This document shows positions 1-9,450 of a stretch of 39,671 nucleotides of DNA, one piece after another. Position 1 is the stretch's first letter. Every line of letters starts with the position of its first letter. The stretch comes from Atopobium sp. Lineage in GTDB: Bacteria > Actinomycetota > Coriobacteriia > Coriobacteriales > Atopobiaceae. The notes under the pieces were generated by a model that searched no databases, was not told the DNA's origin, and worked only from the letters and a program-made list of their open reading frames with translations. The position numbers were made by a program, and so were the translations under genes. Location of the stretch: the NCBI GenBank assembly GCA_015258785.1, contig JABZHP010000006.1, positions 1 through 39,671 on the forward strand, given 5' to 3'.

Positions 1-450
1 TTCTAACTCTCTAATATGTTCTGCACTGGTATCAACTATTCTTTCTTCTGCTTCTTGAGCTTTACTATCTATCTTAGGTTTATCCAATGTTTTCTTTCGA
101 CCTTTCCTGCGAGATTTTAAAGCGTCAGGCCCGGCGGCACGAAAGCGATTAACCCAGTTAGCAATCATACTCGGATTGTTTATACCTTCTTGAATTGCCA
201 AGTCTTGATATGAAATTTCACTTGATAGATATAGTTCTACAACAGAAATCTTCTTTTCGAAAGAGTATTTTGTTTGTTTACGAGACCGCATTAATCCTTC
301 ATCACCGAACGCATTGTATGCATTAATCCATTTGCGTAGTTGTGAATTAGAACCAAGTCCATATTTTTTAGAAAGATATGGCGTTCCACCTTTGCCATCC
401 AAATATTCTAAAACGACTTTCTTCTTGAACTCAAAACTATGTTTTGCCAT
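1..450 (-). CDS. IS3-family transposase OrfA (helix-turn-helix), 3' end outside window
   Basis: The minus-strand frame from the ATG at 448-450 stays open for 150 codons to the window edge. It begins MAKHSFEFKKKVVLEYLDG and has two successive helix-turn-helix segments: an SKKYGLGSNSQLRKWINAY-type helix near residues 28-47, and a second around residues 70-95 containing NPSMIANWVNRFRAAGPDAL. A basic linker (KSRRKGRKK) follows. This is the DNA-binding OrfA of IS150-type elements, which normally reaches a -1 frameshift window into orfB with the DDE catalytic domain. The SD-like AGGAGG lies about 13 bases upstream of the ATG. Family assignment is from remembered motifs; completeness cannot be judged here. 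Confidence 0.85.
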   Translation of the reverse strand, partial: MAKHSFEFKKKVVLEYLDGKGGTPYLSKKYGLGSNSQLRKWINAYNAFGDEGLMRSRKQTKYSFEKKISVVELYLSSEISYQDLAIQEGINNPSMIANWVNRFRAAGPDALKSRRKGRKKTLDKPKIDSKAQEAEERIVDTSAEHIRELE

Positions 451-507
451 AAAAAATACCGACCTCCTAATCGTTAGATTTTGGTCTAACTTTTGGGGGT
501 CGGTACA
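1..507 (-). mobile_element. IS3-family (IS150-like) insertion sequence, partial
   Basis: One end of an insertion sequence, cut by the window edge. It carries the first transposase frame on the minus strand and ends in a terminal inverted repeat that, read on the minus strand from 507, begins TGTACCGACCCCCAAAAG. This is typical of IS150-group ends. The end lies 41 bp from the stop codon of the neighbouring surface-protein gene. The other end, orfB and any target duplication lie outside the window. Confidence 0.85.
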
Positions 508-548
508 AAGCACAGCCTCTTTAGCGCTTGTAATCTGTAATCCAATAA

Positions 549-2438
549 CTAACGGCGAACCTTTACAGAATACGCAAGACCAGAAGCAATAATACCTGCA
601 GCTGCAAGTGCGCTTGCAATGGACATTGCATCGCCAGTATCAGGCAGGTTAGACCTCTTCTTCTTAGGAGTCTTAGGCTTTGGATCTGGATTAGGATTTT
701 GCGTTGGGGTTGGTGTAGGAGTTATTGGCTTATCAGCTGTTGTAACTTCCGCAGGAACAATAGTCTCATCTGCAGCATTAAACGTTGCAGGAGCTACAGT
801 AAATGGAATCTGATTTGTGTTGAGTTCATATCCCTCTGGAGATGCGGTCTCAACCAGATAATAATCGCCCGGTGTCAGATAGAACTTATCTCCATCCTGA
901 TAAATGCCCTTGGTCAGTAGGTCTGCAGTTGCTGCAGTGTTCTGAACCAGTGCGGTTAGCTCTGTCTTTGTAAGAATATCGCCGGATGTGAAAGTACCAT
1001 CAGCGCCAGTAGTAAGCCCCTCTTTAACCAGTGTGCCATCAGCCTTGTATAGGCTATAGGTTGCACCAGCAACAGGCTTGGAGGCATCATCAGAGTCAGT
1101 CTTCACAAGCTTCAAAGGAGAAGGAACTGCACGATACGTGAGGTAATACTGCCTGGTACGGTTTACAGAACCGTCTGCGTTGAAGCCAGGAGCCAAAACC
1201 GAATTATCGCGAGGGCCAGAGTTATACGTACCAATTGCAAGAGATGTTCCCTCTGGGACATCGATATCGTTTGCAATGTAGACGTAAGAATCACCAGGTC
1301 CCGCGGCCTTAATCTCGTCAACCGACTTACGAACAGTGGTCAGCAACAGATTGGTTGAAGGATCAGTCTCAAACTTATTACCGCCGGCAACAGAGTCATC
1401 TGCAGTAACGCCAGCATACTCGGGCATGTACACAACATGACCCTTTGTGTTGTAACGAGCAGACACCTGACGATCCTCAAATGCTGCGGAGGTTGTATAG
1501 GTAGCAGCAAGATCATCAAGACCAAGAACACTTACTGCACCGTTACCATAAATAGGGAGGCCAGCATTTCTTTGCGCAATAGGATCACTTAGACCAAGGC
1601 CATTAAGCTGCCTGTATGCAAGATCGTCGACATAGTGATACACAGCCGTTGCTGTATCAATAACTCGCGCAGGATAACGCTTGGTGTATGCGTGAGTGCC
1701 TCCCCAAGATTTCTTGATACCACCCTGAATTCCCAGTTGATAAGACCTATCAGAGATGTTCAGTGGTGCGGAGAACTCAATGTACTGACGAGCTGTGACT
1801 GGTGCAGTAAATACAGCAGCAGGCTCTTCATAAGAAGTGCCACCCATAATAGACTGACCATTGACCTTGACGGTAAACATCAAATTAGTCTTTGGACCAC
1901 CACCCGAAAGAGCACCTGTTGCATCCATTGGCTTGTACGTATCAACAGCAGCATGCGCCGAAACAGCCACCTTACGCAGGCCATAACCATTTGGATCATT
2001 GTGTGGGAAGTTGATCAGATTCTCTGTATCGCCGAGAAGGACGTAGTAAGCACGAATTTCTCCGCCCTCAGCAATCATCTGCGCAACAGAATATTTAGTT
2101 GGATCCATGTCCAGCTTGAGCGCAGTGCCATCAGGCTTTACCCAGTAATAACGCGCGATGACACCCGTACGGTCCTCTCGCGGCTTGGCAGCCTGAGCAT
2201 TAATCTCTGCCTGAATCTCAGCATCAGAGATAAAATCTGGGAATGGATTTGCCGAGGTATGTGTTCCGTCCAGCGGAGCGCCGTCCACATCTTCGGAATA
2301 AACTGTTGGGTCAGCAGCAAATGCCGTGCGTGGAAAGGCAAACGCCAGAATTGCGCCCACAAAAAGCATGCAAATTGCTAAAACCGTAAAGCGAGAAAAC
2401 CAAGCGCTTCTTCCGCTTCTAACAGAAGTACTGTTCAT
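549..2438 (-). CDS. LPXTG cell-wall-anchored surface protein with SpaA/Cna-B-type domain
   Basis: A 629-residue secreted protein that would be attached to peptidoglycan by sortase. The start at 2438 is chosen because AGAAGGA lies a few bases upstream; an in-frame ATG 39 bases earlier has no such site. The N-terminus is a signal peptide with hydrophobic core VLAICMLFVGAILAFAF and AFA cleavage. Residues about 30-435 are an unrecognised extracellular region. Residues about 442-572 look like a SpaA/Cna-B domain: LVKTD supplies a probable isopeptide lysine (about K446) and YYLVETASPEGY the matching glutamate motif (about E530). A Pro/Thr/Asn spacer leads to LPDTG (598-602), a hydrophobic stretch and a KVRR tail. 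No sortase or partner pilin is in the window, so pilus subunit versus lone adhesin is open. Confidence 0.85.
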   Translation of the reverse strand: MNSTSVRSGRSAWFSRFTVLAICMLFVGAILAFAFPRTAFAADPTVYSEDVDGAPLDGTHTSANPFPDFISDAEIQAEINAQAAKPREDRTGVIARYYWVKPDGTALKLDMDPTKYSVAQMIAEGGEIRAYYVLLGDTENLINFPHNDPNGYGLRKVAVSAHAAVDTYKPMDATGALSGGGPKTNLMFTVKVNGQSIMGGTSYEEPAAVFTAPVTARQYIEFSAPLNISDRSYQLGIQGGIKKSWGGTHAYTKRYPARVIDTATAVYHYVDDLAYRQLNGLGLSDPIAQRNAGLPIYGNGAVSVLGLDDLAATYTTSAAFEDRQVSARYNTKGHVVYMPEYAGVTADDSVAGGNKFETDPSTNLLLTTVRKSVDEIKAAGPGDSYVYIANDIDVPEGTSLAIGTYNSGPRDNSVLAPGFNADGSVNRTRQYYLTYRAVPSPLKLVKTDSDDASKPVAGATYSLYKADGTLVKEGLTTGADGTFTSGDILTKTELTALVQNTAATADLLTKGIYQDGDKFYLTPGDYYLVETASPEGYELNTNQIPFTVAPATFNAADETIVPAEVTTADKPITPTPTPTQNPNPDPKPKTPKKKRSNLPDTGDAMSIASALAAAGIIASGLAYSVKVRR

Positions 2439-2568
2439 ACATCCTTCTTTCAACGTGAAGGGTGAATATTTATGCATATACCATAGCTCATTTCATACAT
2501 TCTCGTGCAGATGAGGACATATCAATTATCATTTTCGTACATTAAACCGCTAAAGGGACACATTCAAA

Positions 2569-2593
2569 CGGCCTAGACTACTAGTCTAGGCCG
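2569..2593 (-). terminator. Candidate terminator downstream of glgP
   Basis: A 12-base inverted repeat around one central base (CGGCCTAGACTA / TAGTCTAGGCCG), about 80 bp past the glgP stop, followed on the minus strand only by TTTG. A second hairpin (TAAGCAGT / ACTGCTTA, 2642-2672) lies directly after the stop codon. Either could end the operon; the weak U-tract keeps confidence moderate. Confidence 0.5.
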
Positions 2594-2674
2594 CTCGTTT
2601 AGATTACTCGTTAAGACTGCATTAGACCGCTGGCTTAGGCTTAAGCAGTGGTTTACTTGTCTGTACTGCTTACA

Positions 2675-4939
2675 TTACTTGTCAGGAGTAAGATGCCAAA
2701 TCTCATCGTTATATTCAGCGATAGTTCTATCAGATGAGAATGTTCCTGCCATAGCAATATTGACAAGAGACTTCTGAAGCCACGCTCTCCTATCCTCATA
2801 GTCATTAAACACGCGCTCTTTTGTTGAAATGAATGCCTCCAAATCAAGAAGCGTCATGAACCAGTCTTTTGAGCACAGGTTTTTGTGAAGTCGCTCCAGG
2901 CGTTCCTTATTTCCAAGAGAAATAAATTCTGGACTGATTAAGAAATCAACGAGTGGTTTAATCTGGGGTTTCTCATAAAACTCTTTTGCTTTATACCCTT
3001 TGCGCTCATAGAGGTCCACAACCTCATCGCTTGATGCGCCAAACGTGTAGATATTCTCCTCGCCTACCAAATCAGCAATTTCTACATTAGCGCCGTCAAT
3101 AGTGCAAACGGTAACAGCACCGTTAAGCATGAACTTCATGTTGGAAGTTCCAGAAGCCTCCTTGGAAGCCAGTGAAATCTGCTCAGAGATATCCGCTGCC
3201 GGAATAACATGCTCAGCTGCAGTAACGTTGTAATTCTCGATCATTATCACCTGAAGATACGGAGAAACATCTGCGTCGTTTGCAATCAATGATGAGAGAA
3301 CAAGAATTGCATGGATGATGTCTTGAGCAGCTACGTATGCTGGTGCTGCCTTTCCACCAAAAATGACAGTAATAGGATGTTTTGGTAGATGGCCAGACTT
3401 AATATCAAAATATTTCCAGATCAAATAGAGTAACAACATTTGCTGACGCTTATATTCGTGGAAACGCTTTACCTGGACATCAATGATGGAATCAGCGTTG
3501 ACCCTTGCATCTTGATTATCCAGTAAAAACTTAACCATTCGATCTTTAGCAGCTTGCTTGATGTCTTGTAGTTTATTGAGGACCTCTTCGTTGTCTCGAT
3601 ACTCTAAAAGTCCCTCGAGATGAGCAGTTGTTCTCCAACTATCTCCTAATAACGTATCAAGATACTCTGCGAGCTCAGGATTACAACCCATTAACCAGCG
3701 ACGGAACGTAATTCCATTAGTCTTGTTTGAGAACTTTTCTGGATACAAATCAAAGAATGGCTTGAGTTCTGTCTCTTCCAAAATCTTAGTATGAAGTGCT
3801 GCAACACCATTGATACTAAAGCCGTAATGAATGGCGAGGTTAGCCATGTGAACTTTCTTATCAATAATGACTTGTACGCTTGGATCAGCAACGGTACTGC
3901 GGATGCGCTGATCAAGCTTTTTGATAATCGAAGCAATCTTTGGAGAAACTTCCTCGATGAATTTAAGGGGCCATTTCTCAAGAGCCTCTGCCAAAATCGT
4001 ATGATTTGTGTACGCGACCAGTGAAGAAACAATGTCTACAGACTCTTCAAACGAGATTTCGTATTTCTCGGTCAAGATACGAATAAGCTCTGGAATTACC
4101 ATTGTTGGGTGCGTGTCGTTAATCTGAATCACAACATAATCAGCAAGGTCGTGAATATTGCTGCCGCGCTCAACCGCCTCTTTAACAATCAGCTGCGCAG
4201 CATTAGAAACCATAAAATATTGCTGATAAACGCGAAGAAGCTGGCCATCTTCATCAGAATCATCGGGATACAAAAAGAGCGTTAAATTCTTTTTTAATGC
4301 AGTTTTATCAAAATCAATAGCGTCATCAGAAACTAATGAGTCATCAATGCTTTGCAAGTCAAACAAGCGAAGTCTGTTTTTCTTTGTTCGGTCATATCCC
4401 AAAACGTCAATGGAATAGAGCTCAGACGTCACCGAGAAATCGCCAAATTCCACGGTAAATGACGTCTTCTCATCTTCAAGCCACCTGTCATCAGAAAGCC
4501 AAGCGTCTGGAACAGTGGTTTGCTGTCTGTCTGAAAACTTCTGATGGAAGAGGCCAAAATGATACTTAAGACCTACACCATCGCCTGGCAGACCAAGTGT
4601 TGACATGGAGTCGATAAAGCATGCTGCCAATCGACCAAGACCACCGTTACCGAGTGAAGGCTCAACTTCAATCTCTTCGATGTCTTCGAGCGAATGGCCT
4701 GCTTTAGAAAGCTGCGATTTTACCTCGTTATAAATTCCCAGATTGATGAGGTTATTTGAAAGCAGTTTGCCAATCAGAAACTCTGCGGAGATGTAATAGA
4801 GCCTCTTCTTACCATTGTTTAACGGTAGAGCGTCTGACTTACTCTTAACCACCTGAAGCAGTAATTCAAAAACCTGACTGTCAGTAATTTCAGACAGTGG
4901 CTGACCAAATTGTTGAAGAGATAAGGTGTCTAAGTTCAT
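2675..4939 (-). CDS. glgP: Glycogen/maltodextrin phosphorylase
   Basis: PLP-dependent alpha-glucan phosphorylase (EC 2.4.1.1) releasing glucose-1-phosphate from the non-reducing end of glucans in the cytoplasm. The 754 residues match the normal family length. Family landmarks include RLYYISAEFLIGK (about residues 46-58), EPSLGNGGLGRLAACF (about 93-108), VDVQVKRFHEYKRQ-like text (here DVQVKRFHEYKRQQ) and the PLP site EASGTSNMKFMLNGA with the Schiff-base lysine near residue 602. The start codon overlaps the malQ stop by one base (TAATG), so translation is probably coupled. With the preceding glucanotransferase it forms the MalQ/MalP pair, which suggests maltodextrin rather than stored glycogen as the main substrate. 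No glycogen synthesis gene is nearby. Confidence 0.95.
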   Translation of the reverse strand: MNLDTLSLQQFGQPLSEITDSQVFELLLQVVKSKSDALPLNNGKKRLYYISAEFLIGKLLSNNLINLGIYNEVKSQLSKAGHSLEDIEEIEVEPSLGNGGLGRLAACFIDSMSTLGLPGDGVGLKYHFGLFHQKFSDRQQTTVPDAWLSDDRWLEDEKTSFTVEFGDFSVTSELYSIDVLGYDRTKKNRLRLFDLQSIDDSLVSDDAIDFDKTALKKNLTLFLYPDDSDEDGQLLRVYQQYFMVSNAAQLIVKEAVERGSNIHDLADYVVIQINDTHPTMVIPELIRILTEKYEISFEESVDIVSSLVAYTNHTILAEALEKWPLKFIEEVSPKIASIIKKLDQRIRSTVADPSVQVIIDKKVHMANLAIHYGFSINGVAALHTKILEETELKPFFDLYPEKFSNKTNGITFRRWLMGCNPELAEYLDTLLGDSWRTTAHLEGLLEYRDNEEVLNKLQDIKQAAKDRMVKFLLDNQDARVNADSIIDVQVKRFHEYKRQQMLLLYLIWKYFDIKSGHLPKHPITVIFGGKAAPAYVAAQDIIHAILVLSSLIANDADVSPYLQVIMIENYNVTAAEHVIPAADISEQISLASKEASGTSNMKFMLNGAVTVCTIDGANVEIADLVGEENIYTFGASSDEVVDLYERKGYKAKEFYEKPQIKPLVDFLISPEFISLGNKERLERLHKNLCSKDWFMTLLDLEAFISTKERVFNDYEDRRAWLQKSLVNIAMAGTFSSDRTIAEYNDEIWHLTPDK

Positions 4940-6432
4940 TACTTCTCCTCTTTGTACACCCTGAAGTACATCTCAGTGATAGTTCTTAAGAAATCTTCTG
5001 TGTGACGCGTGATAGCCCCTTGCTTCATACGCCAACACCAGTTACCGCCAACAGTGGCCGGAATATTCATGCGTGCAGAATCATCTAAGCCGAGAAGATC
5101 TTGCATGGTGTGAATACAAGTGTCGCTCACAGAAGCTGCAATTCCACGCGAAAGCGCCTCGCCAATTGGCTCATCTTTTGAGCGATGCAGGTAGATATCT
5201 GCCTGCTCACGCTCTCTATCAGTAGCCTGTGTCTCGTACCAACCACGAGCCGTTGGATTGTCATGTGTTCCTACATATGCAATGGTATTTGCAGTGTAGT
5301 TGTGAGGAAGATCTCTTGAATCATGCTTTCCGTCAAATCCGTATTGCAAGATTTTCATTCCTGGGAAACCAGTTTTTTCTCGCATGACAATAAGCTCTGG
5401 TGTAATCAGACCTAGGTCCTCTGCGATGATTGGAAGCTTTCCAAGCTGTTTCTCTAGCTCCTCAAACAGTTCCATATCTGGACCTTTAGTCCATTTGCCT
5501 TCTGTGGCATTTGCAGCTCCGTAAGGAATCTCCCAGTATGCTTCAAAGCCTCTAAAATGATCGATTCGAAGCACATCAAACATCTCAAGATTTGTCTGTA
5601 CTCGCCAAACCCACCATGCGTAGTGCGATTTTTTCATATACTCCCAGTTATAAATGGGGTTTCCCCAATATTGACCGGTAGAAGAAAATTGATCGGGAGG
5701 AGTACCCGCAACCGTAATAGGCCGTCCTGTTTCATCCGTTTTAAACAGTTCTGGCTGTGCCCACATCTCAACAGAATCGCGCGAGACATAAATGGGAAGG
5801 TCACCGATTATAAGTACTCCCCTTTTATTGGCATAAGACTTAACCTTTGCCCATTGAGTAAAGAAGAAATACTGAGTCATCTTGTGATACAAAACTGACT
5901 TTTGCAGTTTCTTAATCTCTTGTGCAGTTGTTTCATTTCTTTGCTGGTATTGTTTTGGCCACTCCCAGTAGGCTTTATGACCAAACTCTTCCTTCAAAGA
6001 CATGAACTCCGCGTAAGGATCAAGCCACTCTGCCTGATCGTGGCAGAACTTCTCAAAATCAGCAGGTACATCTTGCACAAAGCTATCAAAGGCACGATTA
6101 AGCAAGCGACGATGGTTCACAAAAAGCGCACCATAATCAATGCAGGTTTTGCTAGTCCCAAAAGAAATATCTTCAAAGTCATCTGACTTCAAATATCCAA
6201 GTTTCTCAAGATCTTTTAAATCAATATAGTAAGGACTTCCTGCTGCTGCAGAAAATGACTGATAAGGAGAGTCGCCATAACTTGTAGTAGTAAGGGGTAA
6301 GACCTGCCAATACCTTTGTTTAGTTCTGACGAGAAAATCGATAAAATCGTAGGCTTCTTTGCCAAACGTGCCAATCCCATATGAATTTGGAAGAGAAGAA
6401 ACGGCCAAAAGTACTCCGCTTGCTCGTCCCAT
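4939..6432 (-). CDS. malQ: 4-alpha-glucanotransferase (amylomaltase)
   Basis: GH77 amylomaltase (EC 2.4.1.25) that disproportionates short maltodextrins into glucose and longer chains for the phosphorylase. It has 497 residues, the usual bacterial length. The N-terminus has SSLPNSYGIGTFG and YWQVLPLTTTSYGDSPYQSFSA. Catalytic residues are visible: nucleophile Asp291 in FDVLRIDHFRGF, acid/base Glu338 in IIAEDLG, and transition-state Asp391 in YVGTHDNPT. The SD is GAGG about 7 bases before ATG. It sits between the MsmK-type ATPase and glgP. A strong hairpin upstream (6455-6488) may reduce read-through, so malQ-glgP may be expressed less than the importer or have its own promoter. Confidence 0.96.
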   Translation of the reverse strand: MGRASGVLLAVSSLPNSYGIGTFGKEAYDFIDFLVRTKQRYWQVLPLTTTSYGDSPYQSFSAAAGSPYYIDLKDLEKLGYLKSDDFEDISFGTSKTCIDYGALFVNHRRLLNRAFDSFVQDVPADFEKFCHDQAEWLDPYAEFMSLKEEFGHKAYWEWPKQYQQRNETTAQEIKKLQKSVLYHKMTQYFFFTQWAKVKSYANKRGVLIIGDLPIYVSRDSVEMWAQPELFKTDETGRPITVAGTPPDQFSSTGQYWGNPIYNWEYMKKSHYAWWVWRVQTNLEMFDVLRIDHFRGFEAYWEIPYGAANATEGKWTKGPDMELFEELEKQLGKLPIIAEDLGLITPELIVMREKTGFPGMKILQYGFDGKHDSRDLPHNYTANTIAYVGTHDNPTARGWYETQATDREREQADIYLHRSKDEPIGEALSRGIAASVSDTCIHTMQDLLGLDDSARMNIPATVGGNWCWRMKQGAITRHTEDFLRTITEMYFRVYKEEK

Positions 6433-6454
6433 AGTTGCCTCTTTCGCAAAAAGA

Positions 6455-6488
6455 GTACTGGCTTATCTCTTTCAAGATAAGCCAGTAC
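6455..6488 (-). terminator. Strong hairpin/terminator between msmK and malQ
   Basis: A perfect 14-bp stem (GTACTGGCTTATCT / AGATAAGCCAGTAC) with a 6-nt loop. On the minus strand it is followed by TCTTTTTGC, the form of an intrinsic terminator. It lies only 7 bases past the ATPase stop codon and inside the presumed operon, so it is probably a partial terminator or mRNA-stabilising structure. Confidence 0.8.
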
Positions 6489-6494
6489 AAAGCT

Positions 6495-7688
6495 TTAATA
6501 CTTAACTAGATTATCTTGCGTGTTCTTATCAAAGAGATGAACGGCGTTATCTTCAAATTTAAACCATACCTGGTCGCCAATGTTGAGGTTTCGTTTTGCA
6601 AGCTCAGTTGCAGGAACGATAAGAACAAAGTTGCCGTCATCAGTATGAACATGAAGGTGAACTGTGGAACCCATAAGCTCGCTTACTTCAAGATTGCCCT
6701 TGAAGGCGCCAATTTCATTTGGCTCAGTCAGATAAATCTGCTCTGGTCTAATGCCAACAATAACATCTGTTGCAGGGGCAGCTACCCAAGACTGTGCTAA
6801 CAGATTGGCCATCTCAGGAGAAATATCAAATGACATGCTTTCTGTCTCTACATGGAACTCATTGTCCACGCGGATAAGATGTGCGTCAAAGAAATTCATT
6901 TGTGGCATGCCAATAAATCCAGCAACAAAGAGGTTTGCGGGCCTATTGAACACTTCTTGAGGAGTTCCAATTTGCTGAACAAAGCCATCTTTCATAATGA
7001 CAATACGATCACCCAAGGTCATAGCCTCTGTTTGGTCGTGTGTAACATAGACAAAAGTTCCATTGACCTTTTGACGAAGCTTAATGATCTCTGTACGCAT
7101 CTGATTTCTTAGCTTTGCATCAAGGTTTGAGAGTGGCTCGTCCATCAAGAAGACTTTTGGATCACGGACAATCGCGCGACCAATTGCAACACGCTGACGC
7201 TGACCACCGGAAAGAGCCTTTGGCTTACGATCAAGATATGCCGTGATGCCTAATGTTTCTGCAGCTGCACGGACCTTCTCGTCAATGACTTGTGGATCTA
7301 CCTTCTTAAGCTTAAGGGTAAATGCCATGTTGTCGTAGACGGTCATATTTGGATACAGCGCATAGCTTTGGAAGACCATTGCAATGTCACGGTCTTTTGG
7401 CGCAACGTCATTGACCAGCTTTCCGTCAATATAAAGCTCACCAGCAGAAATATCTTCTAGACCTGCAATCATACGCAGCGTAGTAGATTTTCCACAACCT
7501 GAAGGACCTACGAGGACTACAAACTCGTGCTCTTTAATAGTGAGATTGAAATCCTGAACAGCGACAACGCCCTCTTCAGTTACCTCAAGGTTGCTCTTTT
7601 TCTGCTCAGTTTTCTTACCAAAGAGAGACTTGCGCTTTTTCTCATTTGGATAAATCTTTTTTATATTCTTTAAAACGATTTCTGCCAT
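6495..7688 (-). CDS. msmK: Sugar ABC transporter ATP-binding protein, MsmK/UgpC/MalK type
   Basis: Cytoplasmic ATPase energising CUT1-family sugar import. It has 397 residues. Walker A GPSGCGKST is at 61-69, Q-loop in VFQSYALYP (about 105-113), signature LSGGQ 159-163, Walker B FLMDEP 180-185 and the switch histidine at 217 in VTHDQTEAM. The C-terminal half is the TOBE/OB regulatory domain of MalK/MsmK proteins. Residues about 15-40 form a Lys/Glu-rich insertion between the first strand and VAVQDF that usual MsmK proteins lack. It lies 48 bp after the second permease gene, consistent with one operon. MsmK-type ATPases often serve several importers; with only one importer here that cannot be judged. 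Confidence 0.93.
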   Translation of the reverse strand: MAEIVLKNIKKIYPNEKKRKSLFGKKTEQKKSNLEVTEEGVVAVQDFNLTIKEHEFVVLVGPSGCGKSTTLRMIAGLEDISAGELYIDGKLVNDVAPKDRDIAMVFQSYALYPNMTVYDNMAFTLKLKKVDPQVIDEKVRAAAETLGITAYLDRKPKALSGGQRQRVAIGRAIVRDPKVFLMDEPLSNLDAKLRNQMRTEIIKLRQKVNGTFVYVTHDQTEAMTLGDRIVIMKDGFVQQIGTPQEVFNRPANLFVAGFIGMPQMNFFDAHLIRVDNEFHVETESMSFDISPEMANLLAQSWVAAPATDVIVGIRPEQIYLTEPNEIGAFKGNLEVSELMGSTVHLHVHTDDGNFVLIVPATELAKRNLNIGDQVWFKFEDNAVHLFDKNTQDNLVKY

Positions 7689-7736
7689 GATAAAACCTTT
7701 CAGAAATGCCTATAGTCTGCTGCAATACATTGAGAT

Positions 7737-8576
7737 TTAGCCTTTTACCGCGCCAGAAATGACACCATTGATGATGTAGCGCTGGCACAGCAAATACATA
7801 ATGACAATGGGGATAATAACCATCATGATGCAGGCAAACATTGGACCCATCTCTACTTTTCCATATCCACCTCTAAAGTACTGAATCAAAATTGGAATAG
7901 TTTGGTATTTAGTCCTATCCAGTACAAGATATGGCAGCAAATAGTCATTCCAGACCCACATGGTTTCGAGAATACCAACAGAAATATACGTTGGCTTCAT
8001 AATAGGCAAAACAACATGGAAGAACGTCTGAAGTGGGTTGCAACCATCAATAGTTGCAGCTTCTTCAATCTCAAGTGGAATGGTCTTAACAAATCCAGCA
8101 AACATAAATACTGCTAATCCAGCGCCAAAGCCCAAATAAATAAAGCAAATATTGAAAGGAGTATTAAATCCAAGCGTATTTGCCATATTGGACAGCGTAA
8201 ACATAAGCATCTGGAAAGGCACTACCATCGAGAAAACAAACAGGTAGTACAAAATGTTGCTAATGCGATTTTTTACACGGACAATAAACCATGCACACAT
8301 TGAGCAGCACACCAAAATCAGTGCAACAGATGTGATGGTAATTACTAGAGAATATCCAAAGGCTGCTAAGAAACCTTGCTTCTCTAAAGCGGCAATGTAG
8401 TTAGCAAAACCTGCAGAGTTCTCTGATGTAACAAAATCAAATGCCGTAGATGTAGTAATAGTTGTTTCTTCCTTGAATGAATTCATCAAGATCATAACCA
8501 TTGGATAAATCCATGCAAGAGAAAGAACGGTAAAGAATACAGCAAGAATTTTATTAATGATTTGATCGCGCTTCAT
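7737..8576 (-). CDS. Carbohydrate ABC transporter permease, MalG-like
   Basis: Inner-membrane permease of a CUT1 sugar importer, 279 residues from the ATG at 8576. That start is chosen because GGGAGG precedes it and it overlaps the upstream permease stop by one base (TAATG). About six membrane segments are visible, starting with ILAVFFTVLSLAWIYPMVMILMNSFK. The EAA motif that docks on the ATPase is EEAATIDGCNPLQTFFHVVLPIMKP (written here only as the site near residues 175-200), with the conserved E-A-A-x-x-D-G core. The C-terminal VISGAVKG resembles the end of MalG/MsmG. Substrate is inferred from the linked maltodextrin enzymes. Confidence 0.93.
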   Translation of the reverse strand: MKRDQIINKILAVFFTVLSLAWIYPMVMILMNSFKEETTITTSTAFDFVTSENSAGFANYIAALEKQGFLAAFGYSLVITITSVALILVCCSMCAWFIVRVKNRISNILYYLFVFSMVVPFQMLMFTLSNMANTLGFNTPFNICFIYLGFGAGLAVFMFAGFVKTIPLEIEEAATIDGCNPLQTFFHVVLPIMKPTYISVGILETMWVWNDYLLPYLVLDRTKYQTIPILIQYFRGGYGKVEMGPMFACIMMVIIPIVIMYLLCQRYIINGVISGAVKG

Positions 8577-9430
8577 TATTGCTGCACCTCCCTTGACCTG
8601 GTGGCTCTCAGCTGAATCATGACAATACAAATAACTAGAATGCAGAAAATAACAGCTTTAGCCTGGCCGATACCCATCCACTTTGCTCCCTGCCGAGCGT
8701 AGAAGGTATTGTAAATATTAAGAGCAAGCATTTCGGTTGCATGCTTAGGCTCACCTGCAGTAAGTGCCAGGTTCTGATCAAATAATTTAAAGCCATTTGT
8801 TACCGTCAAGAAAAGACAAATGGTAATAGTAGACATTAAGTTTGGAATTTTTACCTTCCAAAGTGTCTGCCAAGCATTTGCTCCATCAACTCGCGCTGCT
8901 TCAAGATAGTCACTTGGAATAGACTGCAGGCCGGCAATATAAATAATCATCATGTAACCAACCTGCTGCCAAAGGGTAAGGAAAATCATTCCCCAGAATC
9001 CAGCAATGCTATTAAGCGCAAGAAGCTGCTCGCCCACAATAGAGAGCACACAGTTAATCAAAATATTCCAGATGTAACCCAAAACAATGCCACCGATAAG
9101 GTTTGGCATAAAAAAGACAGTCCTAAATGAATTGGTGCCCTTAAGATTCTTGCGAGTTAAAGCGAGTGCAATTGCAAGCGCCAACACGTTAATAAGAACT
9201 GTTGAGACAAGCGCAAATAATGCGGTGTACCAAAAAGCATGAGCAAACTGTGGGTCAGAAAAAGCTGCTACATAGTTATCTAGACCAACTGGTTTAGCAT
9301 CACTGATGGTAATAAATTTACAAAATGAAAGATAGAATCCCTGAACAAACGGGATCATAAAGCCAAACAAAAAAGAGAGCGCTGTGGGCAGAACAAATAA
9401 TGGCCACCACCGCTTCAACATCTTAGCCAT
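8576..9430 (-). CDS. Carbohydrate ABC transporter permease, MalF-like
   Basis: Partner permease of the same importer, 284 residues. The start at 9430 (MAKMLKRWWPLFV) has GGAGGG 8 bases upstream; the earlier in-frame ATG has none. Six transmembrane stretches are visible, beginning LFVLPTALSFLFGFMIPF. The EAA loop reads LEAARVDGANAWQTLWKVKIP around residues 190-210. Permeases of this short type, without the large MalF periplasmic loop, are usual in Gram-positive sugar importers such as MsmF. It lies 83 bp after the binding-protein gene, and that gap contains a 34-bp perfect palindrome. Confidence 0.93.
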   Translation of the reverse strand: MAKMLKRWWPLFVLPTALSFLFGFMIPFVQGFYLSFCKFITISDAKPVGLDNYVAAFSDPQFAHAFWYTALFALVSTVLINVLALAIALALTRKNLKGTNSFRTVFFMPNLIGGIVLGYIWNILINCVLSIVGEQLLALNSIAGFWGMIFLTLWQQVGYMMIIYIAGLQSIPSDYLEAARVDGANAWQTLWKVKIPNLMSTITICLFLTVTNGFKLFDQNLALTAGEPKHATEMLALNIYNTFYARQGAKWMGIGQAKAVIFCILVICIVMIQLRATRSREVQQ

Positions 9431-9450
9431 AGAGATACCCTCCAATAACA

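Noticed and set aside
1635..2381. Plus-strand 248-codon frame antisense to the LPXTG gene
   Set aside because: Shadow frame; the minus-strand frame has signal peptide, domain and sorting signal.
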